64,000 nucleotides of DNA from Allotamlana fucoidanivorans (GTDB taxonomy: Bacteria; Bacteroidota; Bacteroidia; Flavobacteriales; Flavobacteriaceae), in assembly GCF_045788535.1 (NCBI RefSeq), contig NZ_CP074074.1, forward strand, positions 3,100,001-3,164,000, in the 5' to 3' direction. Made by a program: the position numbers and the translations under genes. The notes under the pieces were generated by a model that was given only the letters and a program-made list of their open reading frames with translations, ran no database searches and had not been told where the DNA came from. Positions 52,923 to 62,699 of the stretch are shown piece after piece. Every line of letters starts with the position of its first letter. The stretch's first letter is position 1.

Positions 52923-54095
52923 TTAATTCAATAGTTCCAATTCAACTAACTCACAAGCCATATCGGTACGATGAAGCCCACTAACTTTAAACAAAGCATT
53001 AAATCCGTTTGATTTATCAGGAAGTTTATCTTGAAACTCCTTAAGCCATTGATTTTTGGTAAATAGTTCTAAGGTTGCAATAACACCAATATCATTATTA
53101 GAAACAAAATAAAATCTACATGTATTATGATTTGACCAAACACATGAAACCATGGCGTATTCTACCTTACTATTTCTCTTAAATATTGTATTATAAACCT
53201 TATTTACGCCATCAAAATCATATTTAAAACCATCCTTGTAAATTGAAAATACGTTACTTTCTTTTAGAAAAAGGGATTTAGAAACATTCATAGTTTTAAA
53301 TTGACCTATAAAAATAACATGGTTGTCCTGAAAATCATCAAACTTCAAATCACTTTCTAATTGAAGGTTAAACTCACTATTGTTTTTATTGAACCAATCA
53401 CTAAGTATTTTTGTGCCATAAGGTGCCATTTTACTCATCAAAGTAAAATCAGTGTTTTCAATATTTTCTTCAGGGTTCTTATTCTTATATTTCAATAAAT
53501 CTTCATCACTGTTTATTTCTTTAAATAGAGTTGCTTGATCTATGCCGTTGTGATTTATTTTCATAACGACATATTGATCTGAAATGACAACCATTTTTGC
53601 TGCATCTGAATTAAATATATCACCCCAAATCTTTGAAGTAGGTTGTAGTAATACATTTAAAGCGAAACCCATCAAAACAATTAACGCTACTGAAATTATT
53701 AAAATTTTAAGATAGCTTACTGGAATATCAATTGAAGTTAATAGCTTATGTCCTTTATTATATACTTTAGGCGTTATAAAACTAAGGTTATATTGTCCTT
53801 TTTTTATCTCGAAAACTAGGTCTGGTTTAATAGTTGGATCAGCATAATAGGCGCGTAATTTTTTTCTAAGCTTAAACATATGTGAACGAACTATACCATC
53901 GTTTTTATCGTCAATGTAGTTTTTAGGAAAGAGCTCATAACCAATGGTGTATTCCTTTACATCTTCATGGTTAATGGCTTTATTTACTAAATAACTAAGG
54001 AGACTAATACTTGAAGAAGATTTTACAAAAATTGGATGCCGACAAATGTCTTTTAAACAAGTTTCAATATCCTTTTTATCCACTTCAGTATTCAT
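52923..54095 (-). CDS. ToxR-like membrane-anchored winged-helix regulator
   Basis: Residues 10-110 have the pattern RHPIFVKSSSSISLLSYLVN, EYTIGYELFPK, DGIVRSHMFKLRKKLRAYYA, seen in OmpR/ToxR-like winged helices at the N-terminus of signalling proteins in Acidobacteria and others. A single membrane helix follows (about 128-150, ILIISVALIVLMGFALNVLL), then a periplasmic domain of about 240 residues with no recognised family. The gene is divergent from the GH3 gene across 229 bases, so it is a good candidate for a regulator of GH3 and its downstream neighbour, sensing a signal outside the membrane. Confidence 0.65.
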   Translation of the reverse strand: MNTEVDKKDIETCLKDICRHPIFVKSSSSISLLSYLVNKAINHEDVKEYTIGYELFPKNYIDDKNDGIVRSHMFKLRKKLRAYYADPTIKPDLVFEIKKGQYNLSFITPKVYNKGHKLLTSIDIPVSYLKILIISVALIVLMGFALNVLLQPTSKIWGDIFNSDAAKMVVISDQYVVMKINHNGIDQATLFKEINSDEDLLKYKNKNPEENIENTDFTLMSKMAPYGTKILSDWFNKNNSEFNLQLESDLKFDDFQDNHVIFIGQFKTMNVSKSLFLKESNVFSIYKDGFKYDFDGVNKVYNTIFKRNSKVEYAMVSCVWSNHNTCRFYFVSNNDIGVIATLELFTKNQWLKEFQDKLPDKSNGFNALFKVSGLHRTDMACELVELELLN

Positions 54096-54324
54096 AATTT
54101 AAATAGTGATATTTTTACAATCTATCTTATATAATTCATAGTACTTTATATATAAATATTCCTGCTTTTAACTATTAAAACACAGTGGAATTAACTGTTT
54201 TACAGATACATTTGCTATTTAAGTCTACACCTTTTTTTAATCTTGTAATGCTTTAGTAAGTATTTATTTTTCGGAAAAGATACTTAGAATTATAAAAAAC
54301 AACCATATATATAGCAAGAATAAA

Positions 54325-56895
54325 ATGAAGTGCATTTTAAATTATCTTATTATTCTATGTTCTTTTACAAGCAACATAACCCACGCCCAAGTTTGGAAAA
54401 ATCCTAATGAAAGTATTAACAACCGTGTTAATGATTTGATTTCAAAAATGACTTTGGAAGAAAAAATTGGTTATTGTGGATCAAAAATACCTGGTATTGA
54501 GCGGTTAGGAATTCCTGATTATGAATGGTATGGTGAAGCGCTTCATGGTATTATTGCATGGAATTGTACACAGTTTCCTCAAAATATAGCTATGGGAAGT
54601 ACCTGGAACCCTGACCTGATGTATGAAGTAGCCACAGCCATTTCAAATGAGGCGAGAGCATTAAAAAATATAGGAGAGAAAGAGGTTATGATGTTTTCCC
54701 CTACCGTTAACATGGCTCGTGATCCTAGGTGGGGACGAAACGAAGAGTGTTATAGTGAAGATCCATTTCTTATGTCTGAAATGGCACGGATGTATGTAAG
54801 AGGCATGCAAGGTAATGATGAACACTATTTAAAAACAGTAACTACAGTAAAACACTTTGTGGCAAATAATATAGACTATAAAAGAGAACAAATACATTCT
54901 TATATCAATAAAAAAGATTTATATGAATATTACTTTCCCGCCTATAAAACCTGTATTGTTGATGAAGAGGCCACAGGAATTATGACCGCTTTAAATGGAC
55001 TTAACGGTATTCCTTGTTCTGCTCATCATTGGCTTGTTAATGGGGTTTTAAGAGAAGAATGGGGCTTTAAGGGTTATGTTATTGCCGACTGGGCAGCAGT
55101 ACAAGGTATCGAAACCAACATGAACTACGCCAAATCACAGCCAGAAGCAGCTGCTATGGCTATTAAGGCTGGTGTAGACCAAGAGTGTTTCAGAAATAAC
55201 AAACGTTATGCCCCTATGGTTGACGCTTTAAAACCTGCTATTGAACAGGGATTAATCACAGAAGAAGAATTAGACAATACTGTAAAGAGGCTTATAAGAC
55301 TTCGTTTTAAAACAGGCGATTTTGATGATGCTAAGTTAAACCCTTATTCCAAAATACCTAAAACAGTTTTAGAATGTGATGCACATAAACAACTGGCTTT
55401 AAAAGCTGCCGAGCAATCCATAGTGCTGTTGAAGAATGATAATGTTCTTCCTTTAAAGAAAGACATCGAAAGCATCGCCGTTATCGGTCCGTTTGCAAAC
55501 AAATGTTGGATGGGTATTTACTCAGGGTTTCCTAAAAATAAAATTAGTCCTTTAAGTGGCATACAAAATTATGCAGATACCAAAGTAAGTTATGCTGAAG
55601 GGTGTTATGTAAACACACATTCAGATGATGACATAAAAATAGCTGAAGCTGTTACCCTAGCTAAAAAATCAAAGCAAGTAATTCTTGTTGTTGGAAATGA
55701 TGAAAGTACTTCAACAGAAAATGTTGATAGAAAATCTTTAAAACTACCAGGAAATCAACATAAACTAATTAAAGCTGTTCAAAACGTAAACCCTAATGTC
55801 ATTCTTGTTTTAGTGCCTAGTGGGCCCACGGCAATTGCATGGGAACAAGATTATATTCCTGGTATTATCTGTGCTTGGCCAAATGGTCAAGAGCAAGGTA
55901 CAGCTTTAGCCAATGTATTATTTGGAAATGTAAACCCTAGTGGAAAGCTAACCTCAACATGGTATAAATATGATGAAGATTTACCCGATTTTTACGACTA
56001 TAATATTCAAACAGGTCGAACCTATATGTACTATAAAGGGGAAGCACTTTACCCTTTTGGATACGGATTAAATTATTCTACATTTAAAATAAACGAGATT
56101 TCTACTAGTAACTCCTATTTAAAAAGAGGTGATTCACTTATGGTTTCGGTCAGTATATCTAATATTGGAAAAATGGATGGCGAAGAAATAATACAGGTTT
56201 ACATAAAGGATGTACAGTCAACACAGATAACCCCAATGAAAGCACTTAAAGGTTTTAAACGTGTGCATGTTGCCGCGGGACAAACAAAAAATGTTGAAAT
56301 ACCAATTCCATATGAAGCCTTTTCTCATTTTGATGTTTCAAAAAATAACTTTGTTGTTGAAGCTGGTGTATTTAAAATTATGGTAGGAAATTCAAGTGTG
56401 AATACCAGTTTTATCAAAGAGCTAAATGTTGAAGGCGGGGAAATCCCAAAAATTAAAGTTGGTCAAAAAAGTGGTTATTTTAATACTAACAACCCTAATA
56501 GACAAGGAAAATGGGACGATATTTATGAAGATAAATCCTTTTTAACAGCAAATGAAGACTTGAACCAAGATGAATCTGGAATTCTCTTTAATACAACCTT
56601 TAATGATCCTGGGTTTTATGTTAACACTTGGGATGCCGAAATTATTTATGAATTAAACAGTCCTAAATCAGAATTTACTTTGATGATGCTATCCAATGAA
56701 ATTGAGACCTATAATGTAAATGAAAATAACTCCAAGTCTGGAAAGCTTTCTATAAAAATTCCAATTCCACCAGAATACGGAAAAGAGGTTACCCTAAAAG
56801 CAATTATAACACAAGGCCATTTAAGCCTCAAGTCAATTAAAATAATACCTCCTAACGATATTAAACCCTACTATATTTACCCACAGAAACAATAA
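54325..56895 (+). CDS. Secreted glycoside hydrolase family 3 enzyme (beta-glucosidase/xylosidase type)
   Basis: A signal peptide (residues 1-21, ending THAQ) is followed by the GH3 TIM barrel (MTLEEKIGYCGSKIPGIERLGIPDYEWYGEALHGI, FSPTVNMARDPRWGRNEECYSEDPFLMSEM). The nucleophile is Asp255 in YVIADWAAVQG, where Ala replaces the more common Ser before Asp-Trp. The alpha/beta sandwich (SIVLLKNDNVLPLKK, GPFANKCWMG) and fibronectin-III-like domain (FGYGLNYSTF, GEEIIQVYIKD) follow. Residues about 700-856 form an extra beta-rich domain that may bind carbohydrate. It removes terminal beta-linked sugars in the periplasm or outside. The next gene starts 22 bases on. Confidence 0.93.
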   Translation: MKCILNYLIILCSFTSNITHAQVWKNPNESINNRVNDLISKMTLEEKIGYCGSKIPGIERLGIPDYEWYGEALHGIIAWNCTQFPQNIAMGSTWNPDLMYEVATAISNEARALKNIGEKEVMMFSPTVNMARDPRWGRNEECYSEDPFLMSEMARMYVRGMQGNDEHYLKTVTTVKHFVANNIDYKREQIHSYINKKDLYEYYFPAYKTCIVDEEATGIMTALNGLNGIPCSAHHWLVNGVLREEWGFKGYVIADWAAVQGIETNMNYAKSQPEAAAMAIKAGVDQECFRNNKRYAPMVDALKPAIEQGLITEEELDNTVKRLIRLRFKTGDFDDAKLNPYSKIPKTVLECDAHKQLALKAAEQSIVLLKNDNVLPLKKDIESIAVIGPFANKCWMGIYSGFPKNKISPLSGIQNYADTKVSYAEGCYVNTHSDDDIKIAEAVTLAKKSKQVILVVGNDESTSTENVDRKSLKLPGNQHKLIKAVQNVNPNVILVLVPSGPTAIAWEQDYIPGIICAWPNGQEQGTALANVLFGNVNPSGKLTSTWYKYDEDLPDFYDYNIQTGRTYMYYKGEALYPFGYGLNYSTFKINEISTSNSYLKRGDSLMVSVSISNIGKMDGEEIIQVYIKDVQSTQITPMKALKGFKRVHVAAGQTKNVEIPIPYEAFSHFDVSKNNFVVEAGVFKIMVGNSSVNTSFIKELNVEGGEIPKIKVGQKSGYFNTNNPNRQGKWDDIYEDKSFLTANEDLNQDESGILFNTTFNDPGFYVNTWDAEIIYELNSPKSEFTLMMLSNEIETYNVNENNSKSGKLSIKIPIPPEYGKEVTLKAIITQGHLSLKSIKIIPPNDIKPYYIYPQKQ

Positions 56896-56917
56896 CTAAT
56901 TATACCTATACTAAACT

Positions 56918-58342
56918 ATGAAAATCCCAATATATGCAAGTGTAATAATATTAATGTTTCTTTTACCCAAAAGCCTAATTGCTCAAGCTTTGGGGTATAA
57001 TAATAATCGAATTGCAATAAGTGCTGATGGTAATAATCAAGCAGATTTTCATCCTGAGGCTCGTTGGCCAAGAGCTGACCCTGATGATTGGGGAGGAACA
57101 CCAGTGGCTTTATCTTTAATAGCCAAGTTGTCAAAACAAGACAAACTTGTTCATTTTTCTTACAATAACTTTATTGCTGCTCCAAAACACACATCTGAAA
57201 CTAATTACATGGCAGATGGTGTTAACGGAGCTATTACACGCTGGAACTATGATGCTTCGCGATTTTTTGATGTACCAGAAAACCCTGAAACCGCTATTAA
57301 ACATTTAGCCTCTGAAATTTCCAAATCTACTGCCCAAGATCCATTATACTTCATTCATATGGGACCCTCAGAATTTTTCTATTTAAGCATAAAGCATGTA
57401 ATTGAAAATGGAAATATAGAGGCATTGAACCATGTATATGTTATTTCGCATAGCGGCTATAATGATAACCATTTAAGACGTAAATCACATCATACCATGA
57501 ATCAAGCAATTATCCTTAGTGAAAATCGTATAAAGTATAAAAAAATAAAAGATCAAAACGCTTGTAACATACCAGACAAACTTTGGTGTTCAGGAACTAA
57601 CTTTACTCCTTTTCATTGGATGAGAGATCATAACGATGAAGGTATTCAATGGTTGTATAGTCGATTACATTTTCATCCAGATAAAAGAGGAGCAGATGTT
57701 TCTGATGCGGGTATGGTATATTATCTTTTATTAGGTGATGAGGATGGTAATTTGACCAAGTTAAAATCCTTGTTTAATAATGGTATTCTTGAAAAAAAGA
57801 AGGTTGAAGAAAAAAATGGATTATTGGTTTTTGAAGCTGAACGATTTAATATTAAGGGTAAATGGAAATTAGGGTTCCATTCAAGTGCTTCTAGCGGCAA
57901 ATTTATTTATTATGATGGGGCCAACGCCTATGAAAAACCAGATGTTAAAAATAAAATTTCATATACCTTCAAAATAAACACTCCGGGCAATTATACCGTT
58001 AAATGGGTGATGCGACAACCTAAGGATGAGCGAGGAACGGATAAGGGTAATGATGCTTATGTTTATCTATCTGATGATATAGGATTTGCTGGATCACATA
58101 ACCTAACCCAGTATGAAAAATTTTATGGTAGAAGTCAAAATGACTTTGTTTTAAATGGTGTTGCTGAAGTAAAAACAGACCATAAGTGGTTAACAGCAAA
58201 ATTCAAAAAGCCTGGAGAATATACCATTAATTTGATTGGTAGATCTCATGGGCTTCAAATTGATAGAATTGTAATGTTTAAGGATTTAACTTTAGAACAA
58301 GTAGAAAGTCAAATTAAAGAAATAACTGAGACATCAAAGTAG
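56918..58342 (+). CDS. Secreted protein with nucleoside-hydrolase-like N-terminal and carbohydrate-binding-like C-terminal domains
   Basis: Signal peptide MKIPIYASVIILMFLLPKS. The N-terminal domain (30-300) opens with RIAISADGNNQ and an acidic loop ADPDDWGG (residues 53-60) followed by a helix. This recalls the Asp cluster that binds calcium in inosine-uridine nucleoside hydrolases (DxDPxxDD). FIHMGPSEFFYL and HVYVISHSG resemble later strands of that fold. Residues about 305-460 (LVFEAERFNIKGKWKLGF, YTFKINTPGNYTVKWVMRQP, GLQIDRIVMFKD) look like a jelly-roll carbohydrate-binding domain. The family is not one I can name. It is paired with GH3, which suggests a role in sugar release, possibly acting on N- or O-ribosyl-like or anhydro-sugar substrates. 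Confidence 0.5.
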   Translation: MKIPIYASVIILMFLLPKSLIAQALGYNNNRIAISADGNNQADFHPEARWPRADPDDWGGTPVALSLIAKLSKQDKLVHFSYNNFIAAPKHTSETNYMADGVNGAITRWNYDASRFFDVPENPETAIKHLASEISKSTAQDPLYFIHMGPSEFFYLSIKHVIENGNIEALNHVYVISHSGYNDNHLRRKSHHTMNQAIILSENRIKYKKIKDQNACNIPDKLWCSGTNFTPFHWMRDHNDEGIQWLYSRLHFHPDKRGADVSDAGMVYYLLLGDEDGNLTKLKSLFNNGILEKKKVEEKNGLLVFEAERFNIKGKWKLGFHSSASSGKFIYYDGANAYEKPDVKNKISYTFKINTPGNYTVKWVMRQPKDERGTDKGNDAYVYLSDDIGFAGSHNLTQYEKFYGRSQNDFVLNGVAEVKTDHKWLTAKFKKPGEYTINLIGRSHGLQIDRIVMFKDLTLEQVESQIKEITETSK

Positions 58343-58404
58343 ATTTGGACGAGGGTAAAATGCTATATGAACTTTTTTTAACAGGATTAACTACAGCATA
58401 TTAG

Positions 58405-59805
58405 TTACTTTCCGATACAGAAATTAGCAAATATATTGCCTAGTAAATCATCGTTTGTAATTTCACCTGTAATTTCTCCAAAATAATATAATGCCTGACG
58501 GATATCTATGGCTAACAAATCACCTGACAATCCAGATTCTAAACCATGTTTTACTTTTTTTATCTCATCTAAAGCTTTAAGTAATGAGTCATAATGTCTT
58601 GTATTTGTAATAATTGTGTCGTTATTTCTTAAAGCGCCGGTATTTACAAAGCTTAGCAATTTTTCTTTCAAGGACTCTACACCTAATCCTGTCTTTGCAG
58701 ACAGTAGTTCTACTTCTTTTATTTGAGATTTCAAATTATGGGTTTCAACTTCATTAAGTTTATCGACCTTGTTGGCAATTATTATGAGTGGTTTTTGAGG
58801 ATATTTATTTTTTATTTTTTCTATTTCTACAATCAAATTTTTAAGCATTTCTTCTGAAGTACTACTTTCTAAGGCATCAAACAGATAAACGACAACTTGA
58901 GCTTGATCAATTTTTTCAAAAGTTTTTTTGATTCCAATACTTTCTACTACATCTTGTGTTTCTCTAATTCCAGCCGTATCTATAAATCTAAACCCAATAC
59001 CTCCAATAGAAATCTCATCTTCAATGGTGTCTCTTGTGGTTCCAGCAATATCAGAAACAATAGCACGTTCTTCATTTAGTAATACATTTAAAAGGGTAGA
59101 TTTACCCACGTTAGGTTCTCCAACTATGGCTACAGGAATCCCGTTTTTAATTACATTTCCAACAGCAAATGAATCAATTAAACGCTTTAACACAAAACTA
59201 ATACGTTCTGTTAATTCTTTAAACTGTGTCCTATCCGCGAATTCTACATCTTCTTCTGCAAAATCAAGTTCCAGTTCTATTAAAGAAGCAAAATTTAAAA
59301 GTTCTTCACGCAGTTTGGCAATTTCAGATGAAAAGCCACCACGCATTTGTTGCATCGCTACTTGGTGCGATGCTTCATTATCTGAAGCAATTAAATCAGC
59401 AACAGCTTCTGCCTGGCTCAAATCTAACTTTCCATTTAAAAATGCACGTAATGTAAATTCTCCTGCAGATGCCATTCTACATCCTTTTCTTAAGAAGAGT
59501 TGAATAATTTCTTGTTGAATATAGTTTGATCCATGACAAGACACTTCAACCACATCTTCACCTGTATACGAATTAGGGTTTTTAAATACCGACACCAAAA
59601 CTTCATCTATTGTTTTCAATCCATCAACAATATGACCTAAATGAATGGTATGGGTGTGTTGATTGCTAAGATGCTTATTACTTTTTACTGACTTAAAACA
59701 TGTGTCAGCAATAGCGATGGCTTTCTTGCCGGACAGGCGAATTATAGCTATAGCTCCTGCACCTGCAGGTGTTGCCAATGCAACTATGGTATCTTGATTT
59801 ATCAT
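58405..59805 (-). CDS. mnmE: tRNA modification GTPase MnmE
   Basis: With MnmG it modifies U34 of tRNAs read in split codon boxes. The folate-binding N-terminal domain (TIVALATPAGAGAIAIIRLSG, SYTGEDVVEVSCHG, AGEFTLRAFLNGKLDLSQAEAVADLI) is followed by the G domain (GEPNVGKSTLLN, GTTRDTIEDE, DTAGIRE, NKVD) inside the helical domain. The C-terminus ends in the diagnostic CIGK. Length 466 is standard. A housekeeping gene between two carbohydrate genes. Confidence 0.98.
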   Translation of the reverse strand: MINQDTIVALATPAGAGAIAIIRLSGKKAIAIADTCFKSVKSNKHLSNQHTHTIHLGHIVDGLKTIDEVLVSVFKNPNSYTGEDVVEVSCHGSNYIQQEIIQLFLRKGCRMASAGEFTLRAFLNGKLDLSQAEAVADLIASDNEASHQVAMQQMRGGFSSEIAKLREELLNFASLIELELDFAEEDVEFADRTQFKELTERISFVLKRLIDSFAVGNVIKNGIPVAIVGEPNVGKSTLLNVLLNEERAIVSDIAGTTRDTIEDEISIGGIGFRFIDTAGIRETQDVVESIGIKKTFEKIDQAQVVVYLFDALESSTSEEMLKNLIVEIEKIKNKYPQKPLIIIANKVDKLNEVETHNLKSQIKEVELLSAKTGLGVESLKEKLLSFVNTGALRNNDTIITNTRHYDSLLKALDEIKKVKHGLESGLSGDLLAIDIRQALYYFGEITGEITNDDLLGNIFANFCIGK

Positions 59806-60017
59806 GCAACAAAAATACTAAAAATGCCTGCTGAAATTATTAATACTTGTACTGAAATCTAATGCTTATTAAGCCAAATCCATATAAAAGACAATAACTT
59901 ATAACTTGACAAACCCTAGACAAAAATCATTTGTTATAGTATAATCAAGATTTATGCTCCTCTACAAAAGTGCATACTACTATTTTTACATAAAATTTTA
60001 ATTCTTATTTAAATAGC

Positions 60018-61217
60018 ATGTTGAAAAATCATTTTTTATTTATAACAATATTAAGCCTTTTTATATTCTCATATTCTTGCAGTAAGAGCGATGACAATAA
60101 CCAAGAGCCTGAAAAAGAAATAGACGAAACACCTCCTACCATTACTTGTATGGACAACATTCATGTGACCATTGCTGTTCACAGCGATGGCACCGAAGTG
60201 AATTATGATACTCCAGTAGGAACAGACAACTATTCGGGAGCAAAAACAAAACAGACATCTGGTTTAGCCTCTGGTTCAAAATTTCTTTTAGGAACAACAA
60301 CCAATACCTTTGTAGTTACAGACGCTGCTGGGAACGAATCCTCATGCAGTTTTGATGTAATTGTGTCATATCCTGAAGAAAACATGCCATATTCAGTTGA
60401 TGGGCTATCTGCTGCCCCTGTGGGAAAAAAATGGATTAAGGTAGAAGAATTATCGGATGAATTTAATGGAGCTGAATTTGATGACACAAAATGGCACAGA
60501 GATCCTGCATCAGACCCCTTTGGTTGGTACGGACGACCTCCTGCTCTATTTGAATCTGACAATGTAAGTGTTAACAATGGATATCTAAATATTACAGTTG
60601 AAAAGTTCGATTCTCCAAAAACTGTGAACAATAAATCATGGACTTATGGGGGTGCTATTTTACGTTCAAAAAGCAAAGCGAAATATGGACAGTATTATGA
60701 GTGTAGAATGCAGGCTAATAAAACAGTCATGTCTTCAACATTTTGGATAGCATACCCTCAAAATTGTACTACTGGGCCTATAAGAAAGCTTGAATTGGAT
60801 ATTCAAGAATGTGTAGGGCGTATTCATGAAGGTACACATAGTTGGGCTTCCAATTTTGCAAATATTTATGCATCAAATACTTGGAGACATGATAGAGCAT
60901 GTGACACTGAAGTTGATGGTGCAAAGCAATCCCCTGCTAAAACAATACTAAACGAGAAAAACAATTCCAGATTTTTTGTCTATGGATGTTGGTGGAAATC
61001 TCCAAATGAAATGATATTCTATCTTGATGGAAAACAAACACATACCATAACAAACCCTCCTGCAGATTTTGATATTGAAGGATATATTACCATGGCTATT
61101 GAAACCTATGATTGGAACCCTATAGATAGTAATAATGATATTATTGCAACAGGTTCTATCGATGATAGAACGACCAAATATGATTGGGTAAGAACATGGA
61201 AATTGGAAGACCAATAG
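60018..61217 (+). CDS. Lipoprotein GH16 endo-glycosidase (agarase/porphyranase/carrageenase type) with HYR domain
   Basis: The lipoprotein signal (FLFITILSLFIFSYSCSKS, Cys21) is followed by an acidic spacer, a HYR domain (about 38-120, ETPPTITCMDNIHVTI, VVTDAAGNESSCSFDV) and a GH16 jelly roll (145-399). The catalytic motif is ELDIQE, with Glu259, Asp261 and Glu264. The surroundings YGRPPALFESDNVSVNNGYLNI and GGAILRSKSKAKYGQYYECRMQA resemble marine agarases, porphyranases and carrageenases more than laminarinases, but the exact substrate cannot be fixed. It is outer-membrane anchored, cutting polysaccharide at the surface, upstream of the exo-acting GH3 in a degradation scheme. Confidence 0.88.
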   Translation: MLKNHFLFITILSLFIFSYSCSKSDDNNQEPEKEIDETPPTITCMDNIHVTIAVHSDGTEVNYDTPVGTDNYSGAKTKQTSGLASGSKFLLGTTTNTFVVTDAAGNESSCSFDVIVSYPEENMPYSVDGLSAAPVGKKWIKVEELSDEFNGAEFDDTKWHRDPASDPFGWYGRPPALFESDNVSVNNGYLNITVEKFDSPKTVNNKSWTYGGAILRSKSKAKYGQYYECRMQANKTVMSSTFWIAYPQNCTTGPIRKLELDIQECVGRIHEGTHSWASNFANIYASNTWRHDRACDTEVDGAKQSPAKTILNEKNNSRFFVYGCWWKSPNEMIFYLDGKQTHTITNPPADFDIEGYITMAIETYDWNPIDSNNDIIATGSIDDRTTKYDWVRTWKLEDQ

Positions 61218-61239
61218 AACATGACCACAAACTTTTAAC

Positions 61240-61274
61240 AAAAAAGGCTTAACTATAGCAGTTAAGCCTTTTTT
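61240..61274 (+). terminator. Terminator after the GH16 gene
   Basis: AAAAAGGCTTAAC (61241-61253) and GTTAAGCCTTTTTT (61261-61274) form a strong stem with a 7-base loop and T-run. It may also serve the convergent CvfB-like gene. Confidence 0.9.
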
Positions 61275-61341
61275 ATTTATTAAATAATTACCTGAAATTA
61301 TGCTCTATAATGCTTTGAAAACAAACATAATGCGCTAAACG

Positions 61342-62172
61342 CTACAGAAGATAAACACCATCTGATTTTATATCTATCTTTTTTTGTTTATACAGATTTC
61401 CAATCGCTTTTTTAAAATTCTTTTTGCTCATTTGCAAAACCTCTTTAATGGCTTCTGGGTTCGATTTATCATTAAGAGCCATAAAACCGCTATTATCTTG
61501 AAGTTCTTGAAGTATACGCGCAGCATTGGGTTCAATATTTCTATACCCTACTTGCCCTAAAACAATATCTAATTTATTTCCAGGACGAATTTTTTTTACA
61601 ATCCCTTTTAGTTTATCACCTACACTTAAATCCTGAAAAATATTGTCTTTATAAATTAAACCCGCATGTTTTTTATTCACTATGACGTTCATGCCAATAT
61701 CAGAAGGATGCGACACAATTAAGTCTACCTCATCAAATTGATTTACAGTTAGGTTTTTATTATTTAAAAATCTATTGGTTTTACTTGAGGCGACCAAACG
61801 GTCTGTTCTCTCATCTAAATAGCAATAAACAAGGTACCACCCACCTGGTTTCATTTTAAAAGCCTGCTCTTTAAAAGGGCAAAACAGTTCTTTTACTAAT
61901 CCCCAGTCAAGAAATGCACCAAATTCAGTCACCTGATTACATCGCAACAAACCAAAGTCTCCACATTCTATAAAAGGCATGTCTGTTGTAGCCACTGGTC
62001 TTTCTTCATTATCTAAATACACAAAGACCTTTATCTTATCCCAAATTTTAAATTGCTCTGGAACATATCTGTTAGGCAGAAGAACCTCGTTGTTGTCTTC
62101 ATCAACTAAATATATGCCGTGATCTGTTTCACGGAAAATTTCCAATGTATTTATTTCTCCTAATTTTATCAT
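61342..62172 (-). CDS. CvfB-like S1 RNA-binding protein
   Basis: 276 residues with the CvfB layout: two or three S1-like beta barrels followed by a C-terminal winged helix. Motifs include IYLVDEDNNEVLLPNRYVPE, KVFVYLDNEERPVATTDMP, FGLLRCNQVTEFGAFLDWGL-KELFCPFKEQ, HAGLIYKDNIFQDLSVGDKLKGIVKKIRP and the tail FMALNDKSNPEAI / MSKKNFKKAIGNLYKQKKI. CvfB (YitL) proteins bind RNA and influence virulence or stress genes in other phyla. The role here is unknown. Confidence 0.9.
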   Translation of the reverse strand: MIKLGEINTLEIFRETDHGIYLVDEDNNEVLLPNRYVPEQFKIWDKIKVFVYLDNEERPVATTDMPFIECGDFGLLRCNQVTEFGAFLDWGLVKELFCPFKEQAFKMKPGGWYLVYCYLDERTDRLVASSKTNRFLNNKNLTVNQFDEVDLIVSHPSDIGMNVIVNKKHAGLIYKDNIFQDLSVGDKLKGIVKKIRPGNKLDIVLGQVGYRNIEPNAARILQELQDNSGFMALNDKSNPEAIKEVLQMSKKNFKKAIGNLYKQKKIDIKSDGVYLL

Positions 62173-62225
62173 GCGGCAAAGGTAATGATATTCAAGAAAG
62201 TTACATTTTATTTAAAACTAAAAAA

Positions 62226-62250
62226 GCGACACGTAAATGTGTCGCCTTTT
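62226..62250 (-). terminator. Terminator after the DUF2853 gene
   Basis: GCGACAC (62226-62232) and GTGTCGC (62239-62245) pair around a 6-base loop, with A-rich sequence on the left giving a T-run on the minus strand. Confidence 0.85.
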
Positions 62251-62266
62251 ATAGTCTCAGTGTATA

Positions 62267-62605
62267 CTAATAAGCTGATTCTTTACCAAAATGCTTGGTT
62301 AGTAAATAATATACCACAGCTCTGTATTTATTTCTATTTGATTTTCCATATTGTTCCATGACAGCTGCAATACCCTCATCTAAATTATCTCCTTCACTTA
62401 AACCTAGCTTTTTAATAAGGAAATTATTTTTTACCGTTTCAAGTTCTGATTCATCTGATCCTGATACGGTAGAAGCATCTGCATTATATATTGATGGTCC
62501 GCAACCCACAGTCACTTTGGTTAATAAATCCATATCGGCATCAATACCACATTTGTCTTTTAAATCTGCCGCGTATTTAACAATAAGTTCGTCTCTTTTA
62601 CTCAT
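62267..62605 (-). CDS. DUF2853 family protein
   Basis: 112 residues, soluble and helical, with the family pattern MSKRDELIVKYAADLKDKCG, DMDLLTKVTVGCGPSIYNADASTVSG, ELETVKNNFLIKKLGL, and the end KYRAVVYYLLTKHFGKES. The function of DUF2853 is not known. It is a single-gene unit with its own terminator. Confidence 0.9.
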   Translation of the reverse strand: MSKRDELIVKYAADLKDKCGIDADMDLLTKVTVGCGPSIYNADASTVSGSDESELETVKNNFLIKKLGLSEGDNLDEGIAAVMEQYGKSNRNKYRAVVYYLLTKHFGKESAY

Positions 62606-62699
62606 AATACATTTTTGTTTTAAAATTAGTGAATGATTAATAACTGTTTTAAAGATACTAATTTTAAGAAACAGCTAGGACCAAAAAGTCACAATTTTA

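Noticed and set aside
58928..59503. A 191-codon serine-rich plus-strand frame opposite mnmE
   Set aside because: It is a shadow of the mnmE reading frame; the serine bias mirrors the complementary codons.
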